From Flagellimonas spongiicola (lineage in GTDB: Bacteria; Bacteroidota; Bacteroidia; Flavobacteriales; Flavobacteriaceae): a stretch of 64,000 nt of DNA. Both the position numbers and the translations under genes were made by a program. Shown one piece after another: positions 9,275-18,005 of this stretch; the first letter of the stretch is position 1; each line of letters opens with the position of its first letter. The stretch covers positions 682,001 through 746,000 of the forward strand of contig NZ_JAMFMA010000002.1 in assembly GCF_023502425.1 (NCBI RefSeq), in the 5' to 3' direction. The notes beneath the pieces were generated by a model, which worked only from the letters and a program-made list of their open reading frames with translations, did no database searches and was not told where the DNA came from.

Positions 9275-11119
9275 ATGAAGAAAATCCAAGTACTTATAAT
9301 TTCGGTTTTTAGCGGAATTTTATCCCTGTCTGCCCAAAACACCTCTTATTGGCAGCAAGAAGTAGATTACACCATGGATGTTACCATGGATGTTGAGACC
9401 TACCAGTATACTGGCACTCAAAAATTGATCTATACCAACAACTCCCCTGACGTCTTAGACCGCGTGTATTACCATCTTTTCTTTAATGCTTTTCAGCCCG
9501 GAAGTCAGATGGATGCGCGCCTACAAAGCATCAAAGATCCTGATGGAAGAATGATGGAGGAAGGTAAAAGTAGGATAGCGGCTTTGTCCGAAGAGCAAAT
9601 GGGCTATTTGCACGTAAAAACCCTTACACAAGATGGAAATCCTGTCACATTCAATGAGGAAGGTACCATTTTGGTGGTTGATTTGGCCAATCCTATTCCT
9701 TCTGGTGGGAAAACCACATTGGATATGCAATTCGCGGGTCAAGTACCTTTACAGATAAGAAGATCTGGAAGAAATAGCAAGGAAGGTGTTGCGCTTTCAA
9801 TGAGTCAATGGTATCCTAAATTATCCGAATACGATTTTGAAGGTTGGCATGCCAACCCATACATTGCGAGAGAATTTCACGGTGTATGGGGCAACTATGA
9901 TGTTAAGTTGACTTTGGATAAAGACTATGTTGTGGGCGGTACGGGGTATCTCCAAAACCCTCAGGAAGTAGGGCACGGTTATGAAACACCTGGAACCAAA
10001 GTAAAAACCAAAGGCAAAACTTTGACTTGGCATTTTAAAGCACCGCAAGTGCACGATTTCATGTGGGGTGCAGATCCAGAGTATGTCCATGATATTCTAA
10101 AAATGGAAGATGGACCCACATTACATTTCTATTATAAAAATGATCCGGAAATCATTGATAACTGGAAAAAGCTACAGCCAAAAACGGCAGATGCCATGCG
10201 TTTTTTCAGTAAAAATATTGGCAAATATCCTTATGAGCAGTACTCTGTGGTACATGGCGGTGATGGTGGAATGGAATACGCCATGAGCACCTTGATTACT
10301 GGAAATCGTTCATTTGAAAGCCTTGTGGGCGTAATGGTTCATGAAATGGCGCATTCTTGGTTTCAACATGTGCTTGCCACAAATGAGTCTAAGCATGAAT
10401 GGATGGATGAAGGATTTACAACCTTTATCAGTAGTTTATGTATGAACGAAATCATGGAGCAAGGAAAAGAAAATCCATTTGAAGGTTCTTATAAAGGTTA
10501 TTATGCTTTGGTGAATTCTGGTCTTGAAAAACCACAAGCTACACATGCAGACCGATATGCTACCAATTTTGCTTATGGTATCGCGGCCTACAGCAAGGGT
10601 GCAATCTTTCTATCACAATTGGGCTATGTTATCGGTCAGGACAAGCTTATGGAAACCATCCGAAAGTACTTTGATGATTTCAAATTCAAGCATCCTGTAC
10701 CCAATGATATAAAACGTACCGCTGAAAAATTCTCCGGAATGGAATTGGATTGGTATTTGGTAGATTGGACACAAACAACAAATACCATTGACTACGGGTT
10801 CAAAAATGTTGAGGCTGTAGGCAACAAAACCAAAATCACCTTGGAACGCATCGGCGATATGCCTATGCCGCTAGATATTTTGGTCGCCAATAAAGACGGG
10901 TCTCAAGAAACCTTTTATATTCCGTTGCAACTAATGCGGGGGGAAAAAGAAAACCCATATCCAAGCCTTCCAAGAACAGTGGTCAAAGATTGGGGATGGG
11001 CGCATCCTACGTATGAACTGATCATTGATAAGCCAATGGAAAGTATCCAAGCCATGGTTATTGATCCTTCGCAATTAATGGCAGATGTGGATGGCGAAAA
11101 CAATGTTTATCAGCCCTAA
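9275..11119 (+). CDS. M1 family zinc aminopeptidase, secreted
   Basis: The 614-residue protein has a signal peptide that ends near SLSAQ. The zinc motif is complete: His356, Glu357 and His360 in VHEMAHSW and Glu379 in WMDEGF. The substrate-binding GxMEN motif appears as GGMEY. A beta-sandwich N-terminal domain precedes the catalytic domain, as in other M1 enzymes. It should remove N-terminal residues from peptides outside the cytoplasm. The start lies 3 bp after the subtilase stop, suggesting translational coupling, so the two proteases probably work on the same nutrient peptides. Confidence 0.95.
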   Translation: MKKIQVLIISVFSGILSLSAQNTSYWQQEVDYTMDVTMDVETYQYTGTQKLIYTNNSPDVLDRVYYHLFFNAFQPGSQMDARLQSIKDPDGRMMEEGKSRIAALSEEQMGYLHVKTLTQDGNPVTFNEEGTILVVDLANPIPSGGKTTLDMQFAGQVPLQIRRSGRNSKEGVALSMSQWYPKLSEYDFEGWHANPYIAREFHGVWGNYDVKLTLDKDYVVGGTGYLQNPQEVGHGYETPGTKVKTKGKTLTWHFKAPQVHDFMWGADPEYVHDILKMEDGPTLHFYYKNDPEIIDNWKKLQPKTADAMRFFSKNIGKYPYEQYSVVHGGDGGMEYAMSTLITGNRSFESLVGVMVHEMAHSWFQHVLATNESKHEWMDEGFTTFISSLCMNEIMEQGKENPFEGSYKGYYALVNSGLEKPQATHADRYATNFAYGIAAYSKGAIFLSQLGYVIGQDKLMETIRKYFDDFKFKHPVPNDIKRTAEKFSGMELDWYLVDWTQTTNTIDYGFKNVEAVGNKTKITLERIGDMPMPLDILVANKDGSQETFYIPLQLMRGEKENPYPSLPRTVVKDWGWAHPTYELIIDKPMESIQAMVIDPSQLMADVDGENNVYQP

Positions 11120-11132
11120 AAACCAATTGATA

Positions 11133-11148
11133 TCTACCTTTAGGTAGA
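11133..11148. other. Short inverted repeat between the M1 peptidase gene and rnpA
   Basis: TCTACC and GGTAGA are 6-bp arms around TTTA. The repeat is not followed by a T-run. The inner part TACCTTTA resembles a -7 box with one mismatch, so this may be a promoter/operator for rnpA rather than a terminator. Confidence 0.35.
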
Positions 11149-11178
11149 AGAATTGTCCGTTTAGGGATACCATTTTTT

Positions 11179-11565
11179 ATGAAAGCTACGCTTGGCAAAA
11201 ACGAGAAGCTCAAGAGTAAAATACTTTTTGAGCAACTTTTTACAGCGGGTAAGTCCATTAATGCCTTCCCTGTAAAATTACTATATGCCAATTGCGAATT
11301 TGAACACGTCAATTTTAAGGTGGCTGTTGTAGCCCCTAAAAAAAAGTTCAAGAGCGCGATAAAACGAAATCGAATCAAGCGATTATTACGCGAGTCTTAC
11401 AGACGCAACAAGTCCTTGCTTTTTAACAATGTTGAGGGAAACTTTGCGTTTCTATTTTTATACCTTGGCAATAAGATGCCAAGTGCAAATGAAGTGGACA
11501 ATGCCGTAATTCAGCTATTGCAGGCTTTCATAAAAAAAGAATCCCATGAAAAAACCGAACAATAA
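11179..11565 (+). CDS. rnpA: Ribonuclease P protein component
   Basis: This is a 128-residue basic protein. The RnpA signature appears as KRNRIKRLLRESYR (about residues 69-82), preceded by VAVVAPKKKFKSA. It is the protein cofactor of RNase P, which removes 5' leaders from pre-tRNAs. In many bacteria rnpA sits beside rpmH. Here it overlaps the S41 protease gene by 20 bp instead, an arrangement I remember from other Flavobacteriia. The ATG start fits the conserved N-terminus (LGKNEKLKSKILFEQLF). Confidence 0.95.
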   Translation: MKATLGKNEKLKSKILFEQLFTAGKSINAFPVKLLYANCEFEHVNFKVAVVAPKKKFKSAIKRNRIKRLLRESYRRNKSLLFNNVEGNFAFLFLYLGNKMPSANEVDNAVIQLLQAFIKKESHEKTEQ

Positions 11566-13171
11566 ACGTATTTGGATTCCTGTTTTGGCAGTTACCCTTC
11601 TTGTAACTACCTCCGGATTTAAAAGTGACTTTTTTGAGATTGCAAAGCAAATCGAAATCTTCACCACATTGTTCAAGGAGCTTAACATGAATTATGTGGA
11701 TGAGACCAACCCTGCCGAATTAATGGATTCGGCCATAAAAAATATGTTGGAGGAGCTCGATCCATATACCCGGTTTTTAAATGAACAGGATGTTGAAGCC
11801 TATAAAATCAACAATGCGGGTGAATACTCGGGAATTGGTGCTCTAGTGCGTTCCTATGAAAGCAAGCTGCTTATTGTTGAACCCTATAAAGGTTATCCAG
11901 CAGATAATGCGGGCCTAAAAGCAGGAGATGAAATCATCAAAATAGGTGATATTAAGGTGTCTGATTTTGATGACAATGCCCGAGAACTGCTCAAAGGGGC
12001 CAATAACACATCCGTAGATGTCACATTTGTGAGACAAGGTGAGACCAAAACCGCAACCTTAAAAAGAGAAGGCGTTGAAGTAGATGCTGTGCCTTTTTAT
12101 GAAATGATCGATGACAAAACAGGGTATATCGTCCTATCTAGATTCAACAGAAAAGCTTCCGGGCAAACCAAATCCGCCCTACAGGATTTAAAAGGAAAAG
12201 GTGCCGAACGATTGGTACTTGATCTACGGGGTAATCCTGGAGGTTTATTGTCAGAAGCTATCAATGTAACCAACCTTTTTGTACCTAAAGGCGAATTGAT
12301 CGTTACCACAAAATCCAAGGTTAAAAAGTTCAATCAAGAATATAAAACCAAAAATCAGCCTGAAGATTTGGATATTCCATTGGTGATTTTGGTCGATGGC
12401 CATAGTGCTTCGGCAAGCGAAATTGTTTCAGGCGGATTACAGGACCTGGATCGTGCTGTCATCATGGGTGCCCGGAGTTTTGGCAAAGGACTGGTTCAAC
12501 GTCCATTGAAATTAACCTATGGAACCCAATTAAAAGTCACTATTTCCCGTTACTATACCCCTTCCGGAAGATGTATTCAATCCTTGGATTATTGGAATAG
12601 GGACGAAGAAGGAAACGCGGTAAGAAATACAAATTTTAAAGAATTTACCACAAGAAATGGCCGTAAGGTCCAGGATGGCGGTGGGGTTATGCCCGATGTG
12701 GAAATCGCTTCAATAAAAACCAATAGTTTAATAGATGCACTAAACCAGCATAACATCATTTTTGATTTTGCCACGGACTTCTATTACGATCGTGATTTTG
12801 GTTCAGTACCTGAGTTTGCCTTTGAAGATTCCGACTTTCAAGCATTCAAGCAATATGCAAAAAGCCAGGATTTCTCTTTTCAATCTGAGTCCGAAACCTT
12901 ACTTGAACAAACCATGAATTCCGAAGAGCATCTTTTGGGTGCTGAGGTGCAAGAGAAATACAAAGATTTACTACTCGCAATGAACAAGGGTAAAATAGCC
13001 GCTTTGGACACCTATAAACGAGAGATTCAAAAGAACTTGGAAGATGAGATCATTAAACGGTATTTTTATAGAGAAGGGTTGTATCAGTATTACTTGCAAG
13101 AAGATGAAGCAATTCAATCTGCAACCGTTTTGCTCAATGATTCATCAAAGTATAATGCGATTCTCAACTAA
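11546..13171 (+). CDS. S41 family C-terminal processing peptidase (CtpA/Prc-like)
   Basis: This 541-residue protein has an N-terminal signal anchor (MKKPNNKRIWIPVLAVTLL). A PDZ domain is centred on residues 90-170 (YSGIGALVRSYES, AGLKAGDEIIKIGD). The S41 catalytic core follows, with the nucleophile block GHSASASEIVSGGLQD and the catalytic Lys in RSFGKGLVQ. It should cleave C-terminal tails in the periplasm. The start lies inside rnpA with a 20-bp overlap, so translation is likely coupled to rnpA. An alpha/beta-hydrolase-like gene follows after 3 bp. Confidence 0.94.
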   Translation: MKKPNNKRIWIPVLAVTLLVTTSGFKSDFFEIAKQIEIFTTLFKELNMNYVDETNPAELMDSAIKNMLEELDPYTRFLNEQDVEAYKINNAGEYSGIGALVRSYESKLLIVEPYKGYPADNAGLKAGDEIIKIGDIKVSDFDDNARELLKGANNTSVDVTFVRQGETKTATLKREGVEVDAVPFYEMIDDKTGYIVLSRFNRKASGQTKSALQDLKGKGAERLVLDLRGNPGGLLSEAINVTNLFVPKGELIVTTKSKVKKFNQEYKTKNQPEDLDIPLVILVDGHSASASEIVSGGLQDLDRAVIMGARSFGKGLVQRPLKLTYGTQLKVTISRYYTPSGRCIQSLDYWNRDEEGNAVRNTNFKEFTTRNGRKVQDGGGVMPDVEIASIKTNSLIDALNQHNIIFDFATDFYYDRDFGSVPEFAFEDSDFQAFKQYAKSQDFSFQSESETLLEQTMNSEEHLLGAEVQEKYKDLLLAMNKGKIAALDTYKREIQKNLEDEIIKRYFYREGLYQYYLQEDEAIQSATVLLNDSSKYNAILN

Positions 13172-13174
13172 ATC

Positions 13175-14362
13175 ATGAGGATGCGTTCTTTTTTATGGGT
13201 GCTCTGCATTTTTGTCCTTCCAATGCAAGGGCAAAATCAATTGGAAATTGGAAAAGTAATTGATTCCATTCCAGTAAAGGATTCTCCCAATGAATATTTT
13301 GCGCTCTATCTGCCTACTACCTATTCCACAGAAAAGTCAAGTTCCATAATTTTTGTTTTTGAACCCGCCGCAAGAGGCGCAATTGGTGTGGGGCCATTTA
13401 TCTCTAGCGCCGAAAAATATGGGCACATCGTTGTTTGTTCCAACAATTCAAGAAATGCACCATATGATCGGAATTTTGCCATCGCCAACAACTTGTTCGG
13501 CCATGTATTCGCTAATTTTTCCATTATAGATGGCGAAATTTATGCTGCGGGGCTCTCCGGTGGATCGCGATTGGCGGCGGCCGTAGCATCAATCACAGAC
13601 AAATTTGCGGGTGTGGTTGGTTGTGGTGCAGGGTTTTCAGGTCTTAATGAGCACCAACCTTCTGCACAAGGTTATGCATATGTGGGCTTATGTGGTGATC
13701 GAGATATGAATTATAGGGAAATGGTAGAGAACAAATCCTACTTAAACCTCATCAAATACAATAATACACTAATCACCTTTGATGGGGAACATCGTTGGCC
13801 ACCCGAAACGCAAATGCTGCGCGCTTTTGATTGGTTACATCTACAAAAGCTTAAAACGCAATCGCCGCTTCCAAAAGAGGAGCTACTGAAAGCGTACCAG
13901 CGGGATTATGAATTGCTTTCACAGTTCAGAACGAATAAACAGCTGTTATACGAAGCAGAACAATTGGAACGGATTATAAAGGATTATAAAGGCATGTTTC
14001 AATTGGACAGCTTATCACAACAGTATAAGGCCTTAGTAAAATCAAAGCCCTTGAAGCTAAAACTGGAGGCATTGGATAATGCGTTGGAACAAGAACGGAA
14101 ATGGGTATCCAAATTTGACACACAACTACTAAAGGATTTAGCCAACCCAGAAAAGACCAATTGGAATTGGTGGAAAAAAGAATTGGAAAAGCTGGATAAA
14201 TCGAAAGGAAAAGACGAACGAGAGCTAAAAAAAATGATTTATCGTATCCGTTTTGATTTATTCGTTCGTGTCTTTTCCAGAAAGAATGCTTTGATTCATG
14301 ATCAATCGGATGCACAGTCCAATTGGATTGACACCCTTCTTGATTTGCTTAATCCAAGTTGA
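13175..14362 (+). CDS. Secreted alpha/beta-hydrolase-like protein with helical C-terminal half
   Basis: The 395-residue protein has a signal peptide ending near MQGQ. Residues 50-230 look like an alpha/beta hydrolase: SIIFVFEPAARG as the first core strand, NNSRNAPYDRN, and a nucleophile elbow GLSGGSR within IYAAGLSGGSRLA. A candidate acid/His region appears at DGEHRWPPETQ. The last 160 residues are charged and helical (KELLKAYQRDYELL, EALDNALEQERKW) and match no family I know. The gene follows the S41 protease by 3 bp. It may be an esterase or peptidase; the substrate is unknown. Confidence 0.7.
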   Translation: MRMRSFLWVLCIFVLPMQGQNQLEIGKVIDSIPVKDSPNEYFALYLPTTYSTEKSSSIIFVFEPAARGAIGVGPFISSAEKYGHIVVCSNNSRNAPYDRNFAIANNLFGHVFANFSIIDGEIYAAGLSGGSRLAAAVASITDKFAGVVGCGAGFSGLNEHQPSAQGYAYVGLCGDRDMNYREMVENKSYLNLIKYNNTLITFDGEHRWPPETQMLRAFDWLHLQKLKTQSPLPKEELLKAYQRDYELLSQFRTNKQLLYEAEQLERIIKDYKGMFQLDSLSQQYKALVKSKPLKLKLEALDNALEQERKWVSKFDTQLLKDLANPEKTNWNWWKKELEKLDKSKGKDERELKKMIYRIRFDLFVRVFSRKNALIHDQSDAQSNWIDTLLDLLNPS

Positions 14363-14401
14363 TTGGCATGATTTTAGCTCGGTTGTTCAAAACTGAAAGC
14401 A

Positions 14402-14740
14402 ATGAAATCCACGCTTTTTTTTACGCTAACTTTATTTTCCCTATCCCGAATGCAAGCACAAAAGATATTTGCCGTAGAACGGGGCTACCAAGCAGACATC
14501 AAGGTATTTGTGGCCGATCTTGATTATAAAGCTGATTTACTGGTACACAAGGTAGCTGCAGACTATCAGGCCAAAGGCAATGAGGGCCTATGGTTTTTTA
14601 CAGATGCCGATTACCAGGCAGATGTAACGGTTTTTTTTACTGATCATGACTATCAAGCAGATTTGATAATACACTTTGTAGACCGGGATTACCAGGCAAA
14701 ATGGAGAAATAAATCCAAATATCATCTACTTATTCCTTGA
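14402..14740 (+). CDS. Secreted YQAD-repeat protein (DUF6150/Septknot-like)
   Basis: This is a 112-residue protein with a signal peptide that ends near SRMQAQ. The mature part is built of six short repeats of the form (D/G)Y(Q/K)A(D/K) followed by a beta strand: GYQADIKVF, DYKADLLVH, DYQAKG, DYQADVTVF, DYQADLIIH and DYQAKW. This pattern is what I remember of the DUF6150 or Septknot family of small bacterial proteins, whose function is unknown. It has its own 39-bp upstream gap after the hydrolase gene. A small extracytoplasmic beta-rich fold is the safest inference. Confidence 0.75.
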   Translation: MKSTLFFTLTLFSLSRMQAQKIFAVERGYQADIKVFVADLDYKADLLVHKVAADYQAKGNEGLWFFTDADYQADVTVFFTDHDYQADLIIHFVDRDYQAKWRNKSKYHLLIP

Positions 14741-14832
14741 CGCGCTTTAAGTTTTGGTTTTGTAAAGCGACATTGTATTCAATGAATGTGGTAATTTCAT
14801 AATTGGAATACCAAACTAATTTTTATTGCATT

Positions 14833-15378
14833 ATGGAAACCAATCAACCCTCTTTAGAGAATCAACGCGCCGATTTTTCTAATGGAAAATTCTTGGCAAC
14901 ACCTTTGTCAGGAGCCTTAATATGGGCGCTTGTAGGTATCGCTGCCTTGTTCCTACCTGTGAAGACTACGGTTTGGGTGTTGTTCATTGGTACGGGCTCT
15001 ATTGTTTATTTGGCCATGTTCATATCCCGATATACAGGCGAAAATTTTATGGCTAAAAACAAGCAGAAAAATGAATTTGACACCCTATTTTTTTATACTG
15101 TAGGTCAAGCTGTAATGGTATATGCCATAGCAATTCCTTTCTTTTTGGTAGACTATACATCCTTGCCATTGACTGTTGGAATATTACTTGGGGGCATGTG
15201 GATTCCTTTTTCTTGGATTATCAAACACTGGGTTGGAATATTCCATGCGGTAAGTAGAACAGTCCTTGTTTTGGGCTTATGGTACGCCCTTCCAGAACAT
15301 CGGTTTACGGCTATTCCCTTTGGCATTGTATTAATCTATATCATCACCTTGCTGATCTTACACAATAGGCAGAAATAA
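14833..15378 (+). CDS. Multi-pass membrane protein, DUF7010-like
   Basis: Started at the ATG at 14833, the protein has 181 residues and about five or six membrane segments (ALIWALVGIAALF, VWVLFIGTGSIVYLAMF, FFYTVGQAVMVYAIAIPFF, VGILLGGMW, TAIPFGIVLIYIITLLIL). An upstream in-frame ATG at 14803 would add ten residues from an AT-rich promoter-like stretch and is less likely. The family assignment to DUF7010 is from memory and uncertain. It stands alone on the plus strand, with 93 bp to the next gene. Confidence 0.65.
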   Translation: METNQPSLENQRADFSNGKFLATPLSGALIWALVGIAALFLPVKTTVWVLFIGTGSIVYLAMFISRYTGENFMAKNKQKNEFDTLFFYTVGQAVMVYAIAIPFFLVDYTSLPLTVGILLGGMWIPFSWIIKHWVGIFHAVSRTVLVLGLWYALPEHRFTAIPFGIVLIYIITLLILHNRQK

Positions 15379-15471
15379 ATTAACCTATATAGATTTTCAT
15401 TCCTAAATCGAGAATACCAGACCGCCAATTTAGAGGTCCATGGATCATCCGTTTTTAGTATATTACTGACT

Positions 15472-16431
15472 ATGGAAGAAATCCGTAGGGAAGAAATAAG
15501 GCTCATTGCCAAGTTCAGTAATTGGAGTTCTACTGCTGTTTCTCAGGTATTGAATAAAAACATCTACAACGATTCCAACTCTTGGATTCGGTTTTTAAAA
15601 TTGTTTTTACTGGGAACTGGGGTTGCATTTACCGTAGCGGGCATAATATTTTTCTTCGCCTATAATTGGGACTCCATGCATAAGTTTTTCAAGCTCGGAT
15701 TAGTTGGGAGTCTAATCCTTGTTACTGTTTTGGCCGGTTCTTTCATCAAAATGAACCCCGTTTTAAACAAAGTGCTCCTAACAGCCGGAGCGCTCTTGGT
15801 TGGTGTGTTTTTGGCCGTTTTTGGACAAATTTATCAGACTGGGGCTAACGCTTACGACCTCTTTTTAAATTGGACGTTATTTATCGTAATATGGGTTGCA
15901 ATTGTAAATTTTGCCGCACTCTGGACGGTTTTTATCACCTTGGTGAACATCACTATAATCCTATACTCAGAACAAGTGGCCCACGATTGGTCTGTCGTGT
16001 TTTTGTTCACTTTACTGTTTTGGATCAATAGCTTGTTTTTACTACTTTTTATGCTGGGCTCAAAGTGGATACCAGCCCTTAAAATGCCACAATGGTTTAA
16101 TTACCTTCTGGCATTGGCCGCTATAACTTATGCCACAATGGGCGTTTGCGCAGGATTATATGATCCTCCGGAAGCTGCCTTTTATCTATTGCTATTGACT
16201 GGCGCAATACTCTATACAGCTTCGGTTTGGCACGGGCTTTTAAGACAAAAACCCTTTTACCTATCAATTGTTGGCTTTAGCGGCATTATTATGGTTACTG
16301 CGCTATTAATTAAAATTTCTGAAAGTGCGGGAATGTTCTTTTTTATCAGCTTATTCATAATTGCGAGTATTACGGCTTTAATACTGCTGCTCGTTAAACT
16401 ACATAAACGATGGAGCCGAAGACTAGATTAA
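15472..16431 (+). CDS. DUF2157 domain membrane protein
   Basis: The 319-residue protein has a short soluble helical N-terminus (MEEIRREEIRLIAKFSNWS) followed by about nine or ten membrane segments. The segment pattern GVAFTVAGIIFFFAYNWD is typical of DUF2157. The next gene, a DUF4401 protein, starts 22 bp before this one ends, and a GDYXXLXY protein follows. This three-gene order is common, and all three members lack an established function. They probably form one inner-membrane complex or pathway. Confidence 0.88.
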   Translation: MEEIRREEIRLIAKFSNWSSTAVSQVLNKNIYNDSNSWIRFLKLFLLGTGVAFTVAGIIFFFAYNWDSMHKFFKLGLVGSLILVTVLAGSFIKMNPVLNKVLLTAGALLVGVFLAVFGQIYQTGANAYDLFLNWTLFIVIWVAIVNFAALWTVFITLVNITIILYSEQVAHDWSVVFLFTLLFWINSLFLLLFMLGSKWIPALKMPQWFNYLLALAAITYATMGVCAGLYDPPEAAFYLLLLTGAILYTASVWHGLLRQKPFYLSIVGFSGIIMVTALLIKISESAGMFFFISLFIIASITALILLLVKLHKRWSRRLD

Positions 16432-17471
16432 AACACTTATTGGGCAAAATCCAGGATGGCAATGACCTCAACCTTGATAAAAAGGCGTTGGAGGCAGCAA
16501 TGGCCGCAAATGGTTCGGAAAAGTCCAGCTTGTCCATTAAGATTCTCTCCGTTGTTGGTGGCATATTGGCCTCGTTGGCCTTTATGGCCTCATTGACTTT
16601 TTTCGGGATATATGATTCAGAGATTAGCATGTTGGTTCTTGGCGTAATTTTTATTGCCAGTTCCCTTGCTTTAAATCGGTTATATGACAATTTAATAACG
16701 GATACCTTTAGCATATCCATTTATCTCATTGGTATAGCCCTGGTAATTGCTGCGTTTTTAAGTTGGGATATAGACGAAAATGTTGTGACGATTTCGGTGT
16801 TGATTGTGGCAATTTGCAGCCTTTTTATTGTACGGAACTTCATGCTTTTGTTTATATCAATAATGGCAATAGCCGTTTGTTTGATGATTCTTATTATTGC
16901 TAATGACCGTTATGAACTTATCCATCTTTTTATTGCGTTTTATGCTTTTTCCTTGTTGATATGCTTTCGCACAGAAGCGCTTTTTTTCACATCAGGTAAC
17001 AAAACCTCAAGTGTTTATGGCCCATTGCGTATTGGGCTAATATTCTCTTTTTTGATGGGGCTGATTGCCCTTGGGAAAAGAGGGTTGATTCCCGTGGATG
17101 AAAATTGGATTTGGCTTTCTTCCTTATCCATACTTATAGCAAATGTCTACCTTGTTTACGATATCCTAAAATTGATGGCTGTTGTGCGAACTAATAGCAA
17201 AGTGTTGATTTATCTACTCACTTTGTTGGTGCTGCTCCCTACTTTATTTGCGCCCTCAATTTGTGGGGCCATTCTAATCATACTTTTGAGTTTTAAAGTG
17301 AATTACAAAACCGGGCTAGGGATTGGTATTATTGCACTGATCTATTTTGTTTCTCAATACTATTACGATCTTACTTTTACCCTATTGACCAAATCCATTA
17401 TCCTGATGAGTTCCGGACTTGTGCTTTTATGCTGCTATTTCCTACTTCTTAAAACCAGTAAAAATGAGTAA
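16410..17471 (+). CDS. DUF4401 domain membrane protein
   Basis: The 353-residue protein has a soluble N-terminus of about 45 residues, then roughly ten membrane segments ending in GLVLLCCYFLLLKTSKNE. The membrane-helix layout and the gene order place it with DUF4401. It overlaps the DUF2157 gene by 22 bp and the GDYXXLXY gene by 8 bp, so the three are almost surely translated from one message. Biochemical role unknown. Confidence 0.85.
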   Translation: MEPKTRLKHLLGKIQDGNDLNLDKKALEAAMAANGSEKSSLSIKILSVVGGILASLAFMASLTFFGIYDSEISMLVLGVIFIASSLALNRLYDNLITDTFSISIYLIGIALVIAAFLSWDIDENVVTISVLIVAICSLFIVRNFMLLFISIMAIAVCLMILIIANDRYELIHLFIAFYAFSLLICFRTEALFFTSGNKTSSVYGPLRIGLIFSFLMGLIALGKRGLIPVDENWIWLSSLSILIANVYLVYDILKLMAVVRTNSKVLIYLLTLLVLLPTLFAPSICGAILIILLSFKVNYKTGLGIGIIALIYFVSQYYYDLTFTLLTKSIILMSSGLVLLCCYFLLLKTSKNE

Positions 17472-17952
17472 AATCCAAAAGATCTTGATACTTGTGAACC
17501 TAATATTGGTCGCTATGCTTTTGGGTAATTCTGTTATCAAAAAAGAACGTTTGCTTGAAGATGGCACTTTGATTTTATTGGAATTGGCTCCCATTGATCC
17601 ACGCTCTCTAATCCAGGGTGATTATATGCGATTGCGCTATGGTATTTCCAACGAGATTGATTACGACAGCATTACCAAAAATGGGTATTGTGTGATTTCA
17701 ATTCATGAAGACGGCACAGTTAAATCGTTCAGGATTCAAGAAAATAAAGTGCCAATCAATGCTGGAGAGCTCTTGATCAATTATCACAAAAAGGCTTGGA
17801 ACAATATTAATATTGGAGCAGAATCTTACTTCTTTCAAGAAGGTGAAGGCGAAAAATATGAAGCAGCCAAATACGGAGGGGTTAAGGTTGATGGTAATGG
17901 AAATAGTCTGTTGGTTGGTTTGTATGATGAAGATTTGAAACTGATAGAATAA
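17464..17952 (+). CDS. GDYXXLXY domain protein
   Basis: Using the ATG at 17464 the protein has 162 residues, with one N-terminal membrane anchor (ILILVNLILVAMLLGN). The hallmark motif is seen as GDYMRLRY after LAPIDPRSLIQ. A longer in-frame start at 17419 would lie well inside the DUF4401 gene and is unlikely. The domain probably lies outside the cytoplasm. It completes the DUF2157-DUF4401-GDYXXLXY operon. Function unknown. Confidence 0.88.
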   Translation: MSKIQKILILVNLILVAMLLGNSVIKKERLLEDGTLILLELAPIDPRSLIQGDYMRLRYGISNEIDYDSITKNGYCVISIHEDGTVKSFRIQENKVPINAGELLINYHKKAWNNINIGAESYFFQEGEGEKYEAAKYGGVKVDGNGNSLLVGLYDEDLKLIE

Positions 17953-17969
17953 CGGCTTTATTGATTTTG

Positions 17970-17989
17970 ATATCGACATATCTCGATAT
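17970..17989. promoter_or_regulatory. Candidate operator O1 of the ArsR-like regulator
   Basis: ATATCGA-N6-TCGATAT is a perfect inverted repeat with 7-bp arms, placed directly upstream of the -7 element of the ArsR-like gene. A near copy with the same spacing precedes the decarboxylase gene (18324-18343). Size and symmetry fit a dimeric winged-helix repressor. Autoregulation is inferred. Confidence 0.65.
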
Positions 17990-17993
17990 TTAC

Positions 17994-18001
17994 TATATTT
18001 G
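17994..18001 (+). promoter_or_regulatory. -7 element of the ArsR-like gene
   Basis: TATATTTG matches TAnnTTTG. It ends only 4 bp before the ATG at 18006, so transcription would begin at or next to the start codon, giving a leaderless or nearly leaderless message. Confidence 0.55.
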
Positions 18002-18005
18002 AAGT

